64,000 nt of DNA from Nocardioides marmotae (lineage in GTDB: Bacteria > Actinomycetota > Actinomycetes > Propionibacteriales > Nocardioidaceae), in NCBI RefSeq assembly GCF_013177455.1, contig NZ_CP053660.1:2046001-2110000 (forward strand). The letters are read 5' to 3'. Positions 42,065 through 49,652 of the stretch are shown in pieces. The notes beneath the pieces are model-generated. The model was not told the DNA's origin, did not search any database, and saw nothing but the letters and a program-made list of their open reading frames with translations. Both the position numbers and the translations under genes were made by a program. The stretch's first letter is position 1. Each line of letters opens with the position of its first letter.

Positions 42065-42780
42065 GCGTCCCGCCCGGCGGCGTACGACGCGGCGGCGCGG
42101 ACCAGCCCGGCGAGCAGGCCGACGTCGGCCGCGGTCTCGGGGTGCCACTGGACCGCGACGCAGAACCGGTCGCCCGGCACCTCCATCGCCTCCAGCGTGC
42201 CGTCCTCGGCCCGTGCGGCCGCGACCCAACCGGGGTGGGTGGCGACCGACTGGTGGTGGTGGCAGGCGACGTCGAGCCGCTCGCCGACCAGGCCGGCGAC
42301 CAGCGTGCCGGGGACGGTGCGCACCGCGGTGCGGCCGAAGGCGTCGCCGCCGGGGGAGTGCTCCTCGTGGCCGACGAGGTCCGGGGTGTGCTGGTCCAGC
42401 GCGCCGCCGGCGTGGACGGCCATCAGCTGCATGCCCCGGCACACGCCGAGCACGGGCAGGCCCGCGGCGCCGGCAGCGTCGAGGAGCGCGAGCTCCCAGG
42501 CGTCGCGCTCCGGGCGCCAGCCCGCGGTCCGCGCGTGCGGCTCGGCGCCGTACCGCGCCGGGTCCACATCGGCCCCGCCGGTCATCACCAGCCCGTCGAG
42601 GCGGCCGACCACGGCGTCGGCCGCGCCGACCTGGTCGAGCGGCGGCAGCAGGACCGCGAGGCCGCCGGTGGCCTCGACGGCCGCGGCGTACGCCGTCGGG
42701 AGCAGGTCGGCGGGCTGGTCCCAGACCCCCCAGCGGGCCTGCTCACGGTAGGTGGTCAGCCCGATCACCGGTGCGGACAC
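42061..42780 (-). CDS. Gamma-glutamyl-GABA hydrolase-like (class I GATase fold)
   Basis: A 239-residue PuuD-type peptidase C26 family enzyme that would hydrolyse a gamma-glutamyl amide. The nucleophile Cys114 is in LGVCRGMQLM, and His213/Glu215 are in VQWHPE. GGADVDPARYG fits the family. GTG 42780 has GAGGAGG 5 nt upstream. Together with the glutamine-synthetase-like and aldehyde dehydrogenase genes upstream it completes a glutamylated-amine pathway. Confidence 0.87.
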   Translation of the reverse strand: MSAPVIGLTTYREQARWGVWDQPADLLPTAYAAAVEATGGLAVLLPPLDQVGAADAVVGRLDGLVMTGGADVDPARYGAEPHARTAGWRPERDAWELALLDAAGAAGLPVLGVCRGMQLMAVHAGGALDQHTPDLVGHEEHSPGGDAFGRTAVRTVPGTLVAGLVGERLDVACHHHQSVATHPGWVAAARAEDGTLEAMEVPGDRFCVAVQWHPETAADVGLLAGLVRAAASYAAGRDA

Positions 42781-42807
42781 GACGGCCTCCTCGGCTCAGA
42801 GGGGGGT

Positions 42808-43587
42808 TCAGAGGGGGGTGACGTAGGCACCGGAGATGCCGCCGTCGACCAGGAACGTGTTGGCGGTCATGAACGAGGAGTCGTCGGAAGCGAGGAACAG
42901 CACGGCCGCCGCCATCTCCTCGGGCTCCCCGAACCGGCCCATCGGGACGTGCACGAGCCGGCGCGCGGCCCGCTCGGCGTCCTTGGCGAAGAGCTCCTGG
43001 AGCAGCGGCGTGTTGACCGGCCCCGGGCACAGCGCGTTGACCCGCACGCCCTGCCGGGCGAACTGCACGCCGAGCTCGCGGGTCATCGACAGCACCCCGC
43101 CCTTGGAGGCGGAGTAGGAGATCTGCGAGGTCGCCGCGCCCATGACGGCGACGAAGGACGCGGTGTTGATGATCGAGCCCTTCCCCTGCTCGAGCATGTG
43201 GGGCAGCGCCGCCTTGCAGCACAGGTAGACGCTGGTCAGGTTGACCTCCTGCACCTTGCGCCACGCGTCGAGGTCGGTGTCGAGGATCGAGTCGTCCTCC
43301 GGCGGGCTGATGCCGGCGTTGTTGAACGCGATGTCGACCGAGCCGTAGGTGTCCTTCGCGGTCTGGAACAGCGCGTCGACCTGCTCCTTGTCGGTGACGT
43401 CGACGTGGACGTACGTCGCCACGTCGGCGCCGCCGAGCTGGCCGACCAGCGTGTGCCCCCGCTCGTCGTCGATGTCGCCGATGACGACCTTGGCGCCCTC
43501 CTCGACGAAGCGCTGCACGGTCGCCAGGCCGATGCCCGAGCACCCGCCGGTGACGACCGCGACCCGGTCCTGGATGCGTCCTGCCAT
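42808..43587 (-). CDS. Short-chain dehydrogenase/reductase
   Basis: A 259-residue classical SDR. The cofactor motif TGGCSGIG, NNAGIS and the catalytic Ser-Tyr-Lys in NTASFVAVMGAATSQISYSASKGG are present; Asp in GDID after the second strand favours NAD over NADP. ATG 43587 is set by AGGAGGG 8 nt upstream. In this operon it may oxidise the alcohol of a glutamylated amino-alcohol to the aldehyde for the adjacent dehydrogenase (inference). Confidence 0.88.
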   Translation of the reverse strand: MAGRIQDRVAVVTGGCSGIGLATVQRFVEEGAKVVIGDIDDERGHTLVGQLGGADVATYVHVDVTDKEQVDALFQTAKDTYGSVDIAFNNAGISPPEDDSILDTDLDAWRKVQEVNLTSVYLCCKAALPHMLEQGKGSIINTASFVAVMGAATSQISYSASKGGVLSMTRELGVQFARQGVRVNALCPGPVNTPLLQELFAKDAERAARRLVHVPMGRFGEPEEMAAAVLFLASDDSSFMTANTFLVDGGISGAYVTPL

Positions 43588-43678
43588 GCGATGTCCCTCC
43601 TGGGATCGGGTCGTGTGCCCCGTGACGCGCGGGGGCGCGTCGGCGGGCACACGACCGCGGTTGGTCGTGTGGTGCGGA

Positions 43679-45037
43679 TCAGTGGGCGATGAAGACGTTC
43701 TTCTCCTCGGTGAACGCCTGGGGGGCGTCCGGGCCGAGCTCGCGGCCGAGGCCGGACTGCTTGTAGCCGCCGAACGGCGTCCAGTAGCGGACCGAGGCGT
43801 GGGAGTTGACGCTGAGGTTGCCGGCCTCGACGGCCCGGGCGACGCGCAGCCCGCGGCCGAGGTCGCGGGTGTAGATCGACCCGGAGAGGCCGTAGTCGGT
43901 GTCGTTGGCCCGCGCGACGGCGTCGGCCTCGTCGTCGAAGGGCATCACCGCCACGACCGGCCCGAAGACCTCCTCGCGCCAGATCCGCTGCGCCGGGTCG
44001 TCCACGGCCACCACCGACGGGGCGACCCAGAAGCCGTCGCCGCCGGGGGTCGAGCCGGCGATGGTCACGTCGACCTCGGACAGGTAGCCCGCGACGGTGT
44101 CGCGCTGGCGGGCGGAGATCAGCGGGCCCATCTCCGAGGCCTCGTCGGTCGGGTCGAGCACCCGCAGGCCGGTGACGGCCGCCTCGAGGAGCGCGAGGAA
44201 CTCCTCGTAGGCCGAGCGCTCGACGAGGATCCGGGAGCGGGCGCAGCAGTCCTGGCCGGCGTTGTCGAAGACGGCGTACGGCGCCGCCGCGGCCGCCGCG
44301 GCGAGGTCGGCGTCGGCGAAGACGATGTTGCTGCTCTTGCCGCCGAGCTCGAGGGTGACCCGCTTGACCTGCTCGGCGCAGCCGGCCATCACCTTCTTGC
44401 CGACCGCGGTGGAGCCGGTGAAGCAGACCTTGCGCACCAGCGGGTGGGTCACGAACCGCTCGCCGACCACGTCGCCGCGGCCCGGGAGCACGGTCAGCAC
44501 GCCCTCGGGGAGGCCGGCCTCCAGCGCGAGCTCGGCGAGCCGGAGCGCGGTGAGCGGGGTCAGCTCGGCCGGCTTGAGGACCACGGTGTTGCCGGCGGCC
44601 AGCGCCGGGGCCATGCCCCAGGCGGCGATCGGCATCGGGAAGTTCCAGGGCACGATGATCCCCACGACGCCGAGCGGCTCGTGGAAGGTCACGTCGGTGC
44701 CGCCGGCGACGGGGATCTGGCGGCCGAAGAGCCGCTCGGGCGCGCCGGCGTAGTAGTTCAGGCAGTCGCGGACGTTGCCGGCCTCCCAGCGGGCGCTGCC
44801 CCAGGTGTGCCCGGCGTTGCGGACCTCGATCTCGGCGAGCTCCTCGACGTGGGCGTCGACGACCGCGGCGTAGCGCCGCAGCAGCGCGGCCCGCTCGCCG
44901 GGCGCGACGGCGCGCCAGGAGGCGAACGCCTCGTGGGCGCGCGCGATCGCGGCGTCGGTCTCCTCGAGCGAGGCCAGCGGCACGTCGGTGATCGGCCGGG
45001 CCGTGGCCGGGTTGACCACGGTGAACAGGTCGGTCAT
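43679..45037 (-). CDS. NAD(P)-dependent aldehyde dehydrogenase
   Basis: A 452-residue aldehyde dehydrogenase oxidising an aldehyde to the acid. Catalytic Cys264 is in FDNAGQDCCARSR, Glu230 in VTLELGGKSSNIVF, and the cofactor loop GFTGSTAVGKK-like segment is CFTGSTAVGKKV. GGGGAG precedes ATG 45037. Downstream of the glutamine-synthetase-like gene by 25 nt. By analogy to PuuC, the likely substrate is a gamma-glutamyl aminoaldehyde. Confidence 0.92.
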   Translation of the reverse strand: MTDLFTVVNPATARPITDVPLASLEETDAAIARAHEAFASWRAVAPGERAALLRRYAAVVDAHVEELAEIEVRNAGHTWGSARWEAGNVRDCLNYYAGAPERLFGRQIPVAGGTDVTFHEPLGVVGIIVPWNFPMPIAAWGMAPALAAGNTVVLKPAELTPLTALRLAELALEAGLPEGVLTVLPGRGDVVGERFVTHPLVRKVCFTGSTAVGKKVMAGCAEQVKRVTLELGGKSSNIVFADADLAAAAAAAPYAVFDNAGQDCCARSRILVERSAYEEFLALLEAAVTGLRVLDPTDEASEMGPLISARQRDTVAGYLSEVDVTIAGSTPGGDGFWVAPSVVAVDDPAQRIWREEVFGPVVAVMPFDDEADAVARANDTDYGLSGSIYTRDLGRGLRVARAVEAGNLSVNSHASVRYWTPFGGYKQSGLGRELGPDAPQAFTEEKNVFIAH

Positions 45038-45062
45038 GCGGCTCCCCTCGTCGGGCCGGGGA

Positions 45063-46454
45063 TCACATGCGTTCGAAGCCCCGGCGCAGCTCCCAGTCGG
45101 TGACCGCCGCGTCGAACGCCTGGAGCTCGACATCGGCCATGTTCGTGTAGTGGTCGACCACGGCGTCACCGAAGGCCGATCGTGCCACCTTCGAGGAGGC
45201 GAAGGCGTCCCGGGCCTCCCGCAGCGTGCGGGGCACCAGCTCCAGGCCCTGGGTGTAGGCGTTGCCCTCGGTCGGCGGCACCGGGTCGAGGTCGTTCTCG
45301 ATGCCGTGCAGGCCGCCGGCGATCATCGCCGCGATCGCCAGGTAGGGGTTCACGTCGCCGCCGGGAACCCGGTTCTCCAGGCGCGCCGAGGGGCCCGACC
45401 CGACCAGGCGCACCGCGCAGGTGCGGTTGTCCATGCCCCAGGCGATCGCGGTGGGCGCGAAGGAGCCGTCGGCGAAGCGCTTGTAGGAGTTGATGTTGGG
45501 CGCGTAGAGGAGCGTGAAGTCCCGCATCGTCGCCAGCAGCCCGGAGATGAACTGGTCATAGACGCGGGAGCGCTCGCCGCGCTCGGCGTCCCAGAAGACC
45601 AGCTCGCCGTCGAGGCCGCGCAAGGAGAGGTGGACGTGGCAGGAGCTGCCCTCGCGCTGGTCGTACTTGGCCATGAAGGTCAGCGACTTGCCACGGAGAG
45701 CGGCGATCTCCTTGGCCGCGGTCTTGTAGACGACGTGGTTGTCGGCGGTCACCAGCGCCTCGTTGAAGAGGAAGCCGATCTCGTGCTGGCCCAGGTTGCA
45801 CTCGCCCTTGGCGCCCTCGACGTCCATCCCGGCGGCGTACATCGTGTTGCGGATGTCGCGCAGCAGCGGCTCGACGCGCGTCGTGCCGAGGACGGAGTAG
45901 TCGATGTTGTACTGGTTCGAGGCGCGCAGTCGCTGGTAGTTGCGCGCCTGCGCCTCCTCGTAGGTGTCCTCGAAGAGGATGAACTCCAGCTCGGTGCCGG
46001 CGTGGGCCTCCCAGCCGCGCTCGCGGGCGCGATCGAGCTGGGCGGTCAGGATCGTGCGCGGCGACTCCGCGACCGGCTCGTGGTCGGGCCACAGCAGGTC
46101 GCACTGGACCATCGCGGTCGCCGGCAGGTGGGGGAGCAGCCGCAGCGTGCGCCAGTCCGGCACCCACTCCATGTCGCCGTACCCGCGCTCCCAGGAGGAG
46201 ATGGCGTAGCCGTCGACGGTGTTCATGTCGATGTCGACGGCGAGCAGGTAGTTGCAGCCCTCGGTGCCCGACTCCAGCGCGACGTTGAGGAAGTACCCCG
46301 CGTGCAGGCGCTTGCCCTGGAGCCGGCCCTGCATGTCGGTGAAGGCCATCACCACCGTGTCGACCTCGCCGTCGGCGACGAGTCGGCGCAGCCGGTCCAG
46401 CGTGAGCATCCGGTCGTTCACCGGCTGCTCGGTCCCTGCGGTCAGGTCGGTCAC
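45063..46454 (-). CDS. Glutamine synthetase-like gamma-glutamylamine ligase
   Basis: A 463-residue GS-I fold enzyme. It shows the beta-grasp and catalytic motifs (AGTELEFILFED, GECNLGQHEIGF, KYDQREGSSCHVHLSL, NINSYKRFADGSFAP, RLENRVPGGDVNPYLAIAAMIAGG), but lacks the adenylylation-tyrosine loop typical of GlnA1. Such GlnA-like proteins (PuuA, GlnA3, GlnA4) ligate glutamate to polyamines or ethanolamine using ATP. The GTG start overlaps the permease stop as GTGA, so substrate uptake and glutamylation are coupled. Confidence 0.88.
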   Translation of the reverse strand: MTDLTAGTEQPVNDRMLTLDRLRRLVADGEVDTVVMAFTDMQGRLQGKRLHAGYFLNVALESGTEGCNYLLAVDIDMNTVDGYAISSWERGYGDMEWVPDWRTLRLLPHLPATAMVQCDLLWPDHEPVAESPRTILTAQLDRARERGWEAHAGTELEFILFEDTYEEAQARNYQRLRASNQYNIDYSVLGTTRVEPLLRDIRNTMYAAGMDVEGAKGECNLGQHEIGFLFNEALVTADNHVVYKTAAKEIAALRGKSLTFMAKYDQREGSSCHVHLSLRGLDGELVFWDAERGERSRVYDQFISGLLATMRDFTLLYAPNINSYKRFADGSFAPTAIAWGMDNRTCAVRLVGSGPSARLENRVPGGDVNPYLAIAAMIAGGLHGIENDLDPVPPTEGNAYTQGLELVPRTLREARDAFASSKVARSAFGDAVVDHYTNMADVELQAFDAAVTDWELRRGFERM

Positions 46455-47860
46455 GAGAGTCCCTTCTCGGCGTCCTCGATGGCGGCGAACTCCTCCTCGG
46501 GAGCTCCCGCGACGATGTGGTGGCGGCTGTAGAGAGCGAAGTAGGCGATGGCGACCGCGAAGACGCCGGCCGTGATGAGCACCGCTGTGGAGTTGACGAA
46601 GAACCCGGCGACGACCGCGACGCAGGCCAGGACGAAGCCGATGCCGGTGGTCACCACGCCGCCCGGCGTCCGGTAAGGCCGCTCGAGGTCGGGCTCGCGC
46701 ACGCGCAGGACGATGTGGGAGAGCGTCATCAGGACGTAGGAGATCGTCGCCCCGAAGACCGCGACCAGGATCAGGAGATCGCCCTCGTTGAGCATCGCCA
46801 TGACGAAGCCGATGATGCCGGGCACGACGAGCGCGAGGTACGGCGTCTTGCGGCTGCCGGTGCGGGAGAGGACCTTCGGCAGGTAGCCCGCGCGCGAGAG
46901 CGCGAAGGTCTGGCGCGAGTAGGCGTAGATGATGGAGAAGAAGCTGGCGATCAGGCCGAGCAGGCCGACGACGTTGACGAAGGTGCTGACCGCCGTCGAG
47001 CCGCCGTACGCCGTCTCCAGCGCGTCGACCAGCGGGTTGCCGGACTCCCGCAGCGAGTCCGCGCCGGCCGCGCCCGGCGCGACGAGGAGGATCAGCGCGG
47101 CGAAGCACAGCAGCGTGAGCATCGCGGCGATGATCCCGCGCGGCATCGAGCGGGCGGGGTCCTTGGTCTCCTCGGCGGCCAGCGGCACGCCCTCGACGGC
47201 GAGGAAGAACCAGATGGCGTAGGGCAGCGCCGCCCAGATGCCGATCAGCCCGAACGGCAGGAAGTCGCTGGCGCCGGCCGCGTCGGTGGGGGCGATGTCG
47301 ACGAGGTTGCCGGCGTCGAACTTCAGCGCCGCGGCGACCACGAAGGCGACCAGCGCGACGACGGCGACGGCGGTGATGACGAACATCAGCTTCAGCGCCT
47401 CACCGACGCCCCACAGGTGCAGGCCGATGAAGACCGCGTAGAACACCGCGAAGACGAGCGGCCCGTCGATGCCGACCAGCGAGTCGACGTAGGCACCGAT
47501 GAAGTTGGCGATGGCGGCCGGCGCGATGGCGTACTCGATGAGGATCGCGGTGCCGGTCAGGAAGCCGCCCCACGGGCCGAGCGCGCGGCGGGCGAAGCCG
47601 TACCCGCCGCCGGCCGTGGAGATCGTCGAGGACATCTCCGCCAGGCCGAGCACCATGCACAGGTACATCACGCCCATGATCGCCGTGGCGACGACCAGGC
47701 CGCCCCAGCCGCCCTCGGCCAGGCCGAAGTTCCATCCGGCGAAGTCGCCGGAGATGACGTAGGCGACGCCGAGCCCGGCCAGCAGGACCCAGCCGGCGAC
47801 CCCGCCGCGCAGCTGCCTCTCCTGGAAGTAAGCGGCGTCCTCGTGCTCCCGTGTGGTCAT
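46451..47860 (-). CDS. APC-family amine/ethanolamine permease
   Basis: A 469-residue transporter with about 12 helices and the APC signature (GWVLLAGLGVAYVISGDFAGWNFGLAEGGWGG, MSSTISTAGGGYGFARRALGPWGGFLTG). The GDFAGWNFGLAEGG segment resembles ethanolamine permeases of the Eat family more than PuuP. ATG 47860 heads the operon; TTGTCG and TAGGTT (spacing 18) lie 60-90 nt upstream with AGGA 6 nt before the ATG, i.e. a leadered transcript. Confidence 0.88.
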   Translation of the reverse strand: MTTREHEDAAYFQERQLRGGVAGWVLLAGLGVAYVISGDFAGWNFGLAEGGWGGLVVATAIMGVMYLCMVLGLAEMSSTISTAGGGYGFARRALGPWGGFLTGTAILIEYAIAPAAIANFIGAYVDSLVGIDGPLVFAVFYAVFIGLHLWGVGEALKLMFVITAVAVVALVAFVVAAALKFDAGNLVDIAPTDAAGASDFLPFGLIGIWAALPYAIWFFLAVEGVPLAAEETKDPARSMPRGIIAAMLTLLCFAALILLVAPGAAGADSLRESGNPLVDALETAYGGSTAVSTFVNVVGLLGLIASFFSIIYAYSRQTFALSRAGYLPKVLSRTGSRKTPYLALVVPGIIGFVMAMLNEGDLLILVAVFGATISYVLMTLSHIVLRVREPDLERPYRTPGGVVTTGIGFVLACVAVVAGFFVNSTAVLITAGVFAVAIAYFALYSRHHIVAGAPEEEFAAIEDAEKGLS

Positions 47861-47916
47861 GTCGAGTCCTGTCTGCCGTCAGGGTGGGGGCCCGAGAGCC
47901 CACCGGGTTGCTCGCG

Positions 47917-47946
47917 AACCTAGTGACCACCTGACGGAGGCGACAA
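47917..47946 (-). promoter_or_regulatory. Promoter of the amine-catabolism operon
   Basis: On the minus strand TTGTCG (47941-47946) and TAGGTT (47917-47922) are separated by 18 nt, a good sigma70-type match. It is about 57 nt upstream of the permease ATG. Confidence 0.55.
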
Positions 47947-47957
47947 GCACCTCTTCG

Positions 47958-47995
47958 GCGCGCCCCCGCGACCCGCCGGGCCGGCGGGGGCGCGC
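47958..47995 (-). terminator. Strong GC hairpin after the thioesterase gene
   Basis: GCGCGCCCCCGC and GCGGGGGCGCGC form a perfect 12-bp stem with a 14-nt loop, 11 nt beyond the thioesterase stop and upstream of the permease promoter. Likely terminator separating the two minus-strand units. Confidence 0.6.
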
Positions 47996-48006
47996 ACGAC
48001 CGCGGA

Positions 48007-48504
48007 TCAGCGCAGGCCGAGGCAGCCCGAGACGTCGGGCTCCCAGGGGAGCTCGGCGTGCTCGGCGATGCGGCGGTCCAGGGCGGCGGCGACGTCCTCG
48101 GGCCACGGCGCGGTACGCCGCGTGGTCATGTCGATGTGGAGGAAGACCTCCTCCATCACGTAGCTGAGCCGCTGGTGGGTGTCGTCGAGCAGGTGCACCA
48201 GCGCGTGGGCGGCGCGCTCGGAGCGGCCGATGAGGCGCACGCGCGCGGACATCAGGTCGCCGGTGCGGAGCTCGGCGAGGTAGGTGAGGTGGTGCTCGGC
48301 GGAGAAGCAGGCGTGGCCGAGGGCCGGCCAGTTCTGCGGGATCCCGAGGTCGACGAGCGACTCGTCGAGCCCCTCACTGGCGATGCCGGTGTAGTGGCGC
48401 ACGTTGAGGTGCCCGTTGACGTCCTCGAAGGCGACCGGGACCGGCTGCTGGGCGTAGGCGGGCAGGGTGGTCAGCTGCTCGTAGCTGGGGCGTGGGGTGC
48501 TCAC
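48007..48504 (-). CDS. Hotdog-fold acyl-CoA thioesterase
   Basis: A 165-residue 4HBT-type thioesterase. The conserved segment VAFEDVNGHLNVRHYTGIASEG contains the Asn/His active-site region, followed by FSAEHHLTYLAELRTGD. It would hydrolyse an acyl-CoA to free acid. GTG 48504 is set by TAGGGT 8 nt upstream on the minus strand. Monocistronic, ending at a strong hairpin. Confidence 0.84.
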   Translation of the reverse strand: MSTPRPSYEQLTTLPAYAQQPVPVAFEDVNGHLNVRHYTGIASEGLDESLVDLGIPQNWPALGHACFSAEHHLTYLAELRTGDLMSARVRLIGRSERAAHALVHLLDDTHQRLSYVMEEVFLHIDMTTRRTAPWPEDVAAALDRRIAEHAELPWEPDVSGCLGLR

Positions 48505-48512
48505 GGCACGCG

Positions 48513-48518
48513 ACCCTA
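48513..48518 (-). promoter_or_regulatory. Candidate -10 box (TAGGGT), leaderless
   Basis: Minus-strand TAGGGT ends 8 nt before the thioesterase GTG. Confidence 0.5.
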
Positions 48519-48571
48519 GCGGCCGCGTCGACCGGCGCGGTCGAAGCGCCACGGGCGGGCGCGAGCGGCAC

Positions 48572-48577
48572 TACTGT
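48572..48577 (+). promoter_or_regulatory. Candidate -10 box (TACTGT), leaderless
   Basis: TACTGT ends 7 nt before GTG 48585 of the PP2C phosphatase gene. Confidence 0.45.
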
Positions 48578-48584
48578 TCCGCGC

Positions 48585-49652
48585 GTGAGCCTGCCCGCGA
48601 CCTTCGTGCGCGAGTGGCGTTCGGGCTCCTGGGACAGCCAGCGACGGGTGCTGGTGCTCTTGTGCGTGGGCGTGCTCCTCGCCGGCCTCGTGTCGTGGAC
48701 CGACTACCAGAAGCTCCCGGCGACGACGTACTTCGTGTGGCTGCTGCTCGGCATGCTCACCCTCCGCTTCGAGGCGCTGCTGCCGCTGACCGGGCTCGTC
48801 CTCGTCGTCGGGCTGGGCGCGATGGTGCGCGCCGGCCCGCTGACCTCCTCCCGCGCCGCGGTCGCCGCGACGCTGCTGGCCTCGGCCGCGCTGATCCTCT
48901 ACCAGTCCAGCCGCCAGCGCAGCGGCCTGCCCGGACCCCTGAGCGAGGCGCTGCTCGCCGAGCTCAAGGCACGCCTGCAGGCCCAGGGCACGGTCCCGGC
49001 GCTGCCGGCCGGCTGGACCGCGCAGAGCGCGATGATCGCCTCCCACGGCGCCGACTACGCCGGCGACTTCCTCGTCGCCGCCCTCAGCGACGACGAGCGC
49101 CGGTTGGAGATGGTGCTCGTCGACGTCTGCGGCAAGGGGGTGGCCGCCGGCCCCCAGGCGCTGCACTTCGCCGGCGCGCTCGACGGGCTGATCGGCGCGC
49201 TCCCGCCGCAGGAGCTGATGCGAGCGGCCAACCGCTTCCTGCTGCGCCAGCGGTCCGAGGAGTCCTTCGCGACCGCGGTGCACGTGCTGGTCGACCTCGC
49301 CGACGGCTGCTGGACGGTGACGAGCGCGGGCCACCCGCCGGCGCTGCGGTACGACGCCGCCGCGGCCACCTGGCGCCTCGACGGCGCCCGCGGCACCGCG
49401 CTCGGGGTGGTCGCCGAGCCCGAGCTGGTCTCCTCCAGCGGCACCCTCGCGCCCGGGGAGGCGCTGATGTTCTACACCGACGGCGTCGTGGAGTCCCGCG
49501 ACAGCGACCTCGACGAGGGCATCGGGTGGCTCCAGCGGACCGCCCGCGAGGCGGTCGCCCGCGGCTTCGCCGGCGCCGCCCAGCGGGTGCTGGACCAGGT
49601 CTCTCGCGGCGACGACGACCGGGCCGTGCTGATCCTGCACCGGGCGACCTGA
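48585..49652 (+). CDS. Membrane-anchored SpoIIE/PP2C-type phosphatase
   Basis: A 355-residue protein with three or four N-terminal transmembrane helices (about 22-40, 48-65, 68-85, 91-108) and a cytosolic SpoIIE-like PP2C domain (GADYAGDFLVAALSD, VDVCGKGVAAG, TSAGHPPALRY, FYTDGVVES). It probably dephosphorylates a Ser/Thr phosphoprotein such as an anti-sigma-factor antagonist. The stop overlaps the ABC permease start (TGATG), so it is the first gene of an ABC operon; a regulatory role for that transporter is inferred. Confidence 0.85.
   Translation: MSLPATFVREWRSGSWDSQRRVLVLLCVGVLLAGLVSWTDYQKLPATTYFVWLLLGMLTLRFEALLPLTGLVLVVGLGAMVRAGPLTSSRAAVAATLLASAALILYQSSRQRSGLPGPLSEALLAELKARLQAQGTVPALPAGWTAQSAMIASHGADYAGDFLVAALSDDERRLEMVLVDVCGKGVAAGPQALHFAGALDGLIGALPPQELMRAANRFLLRQRSEESFATAVHVLVDLADGCWTVTSAGHPPALRYDAAAATWRLDGARGTALGVVAEPELVSSSGTLAPGEALMFYTDGVVESRDSDLDEGIGWLQRTAREAVARGFAGAAQRVLDQVSRGDDDRAVLILHRAT

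Noticed and set aside
45063..46454. Housekeeping glutamine synthetase glnA
   Set aside because: It lacks the adenylylation loop and sits in an operon with amine permease, aldehyde dehydrogenase and gamma-glutamyl hydrolase genes, which fits a gamma-glutamylamine ligase.
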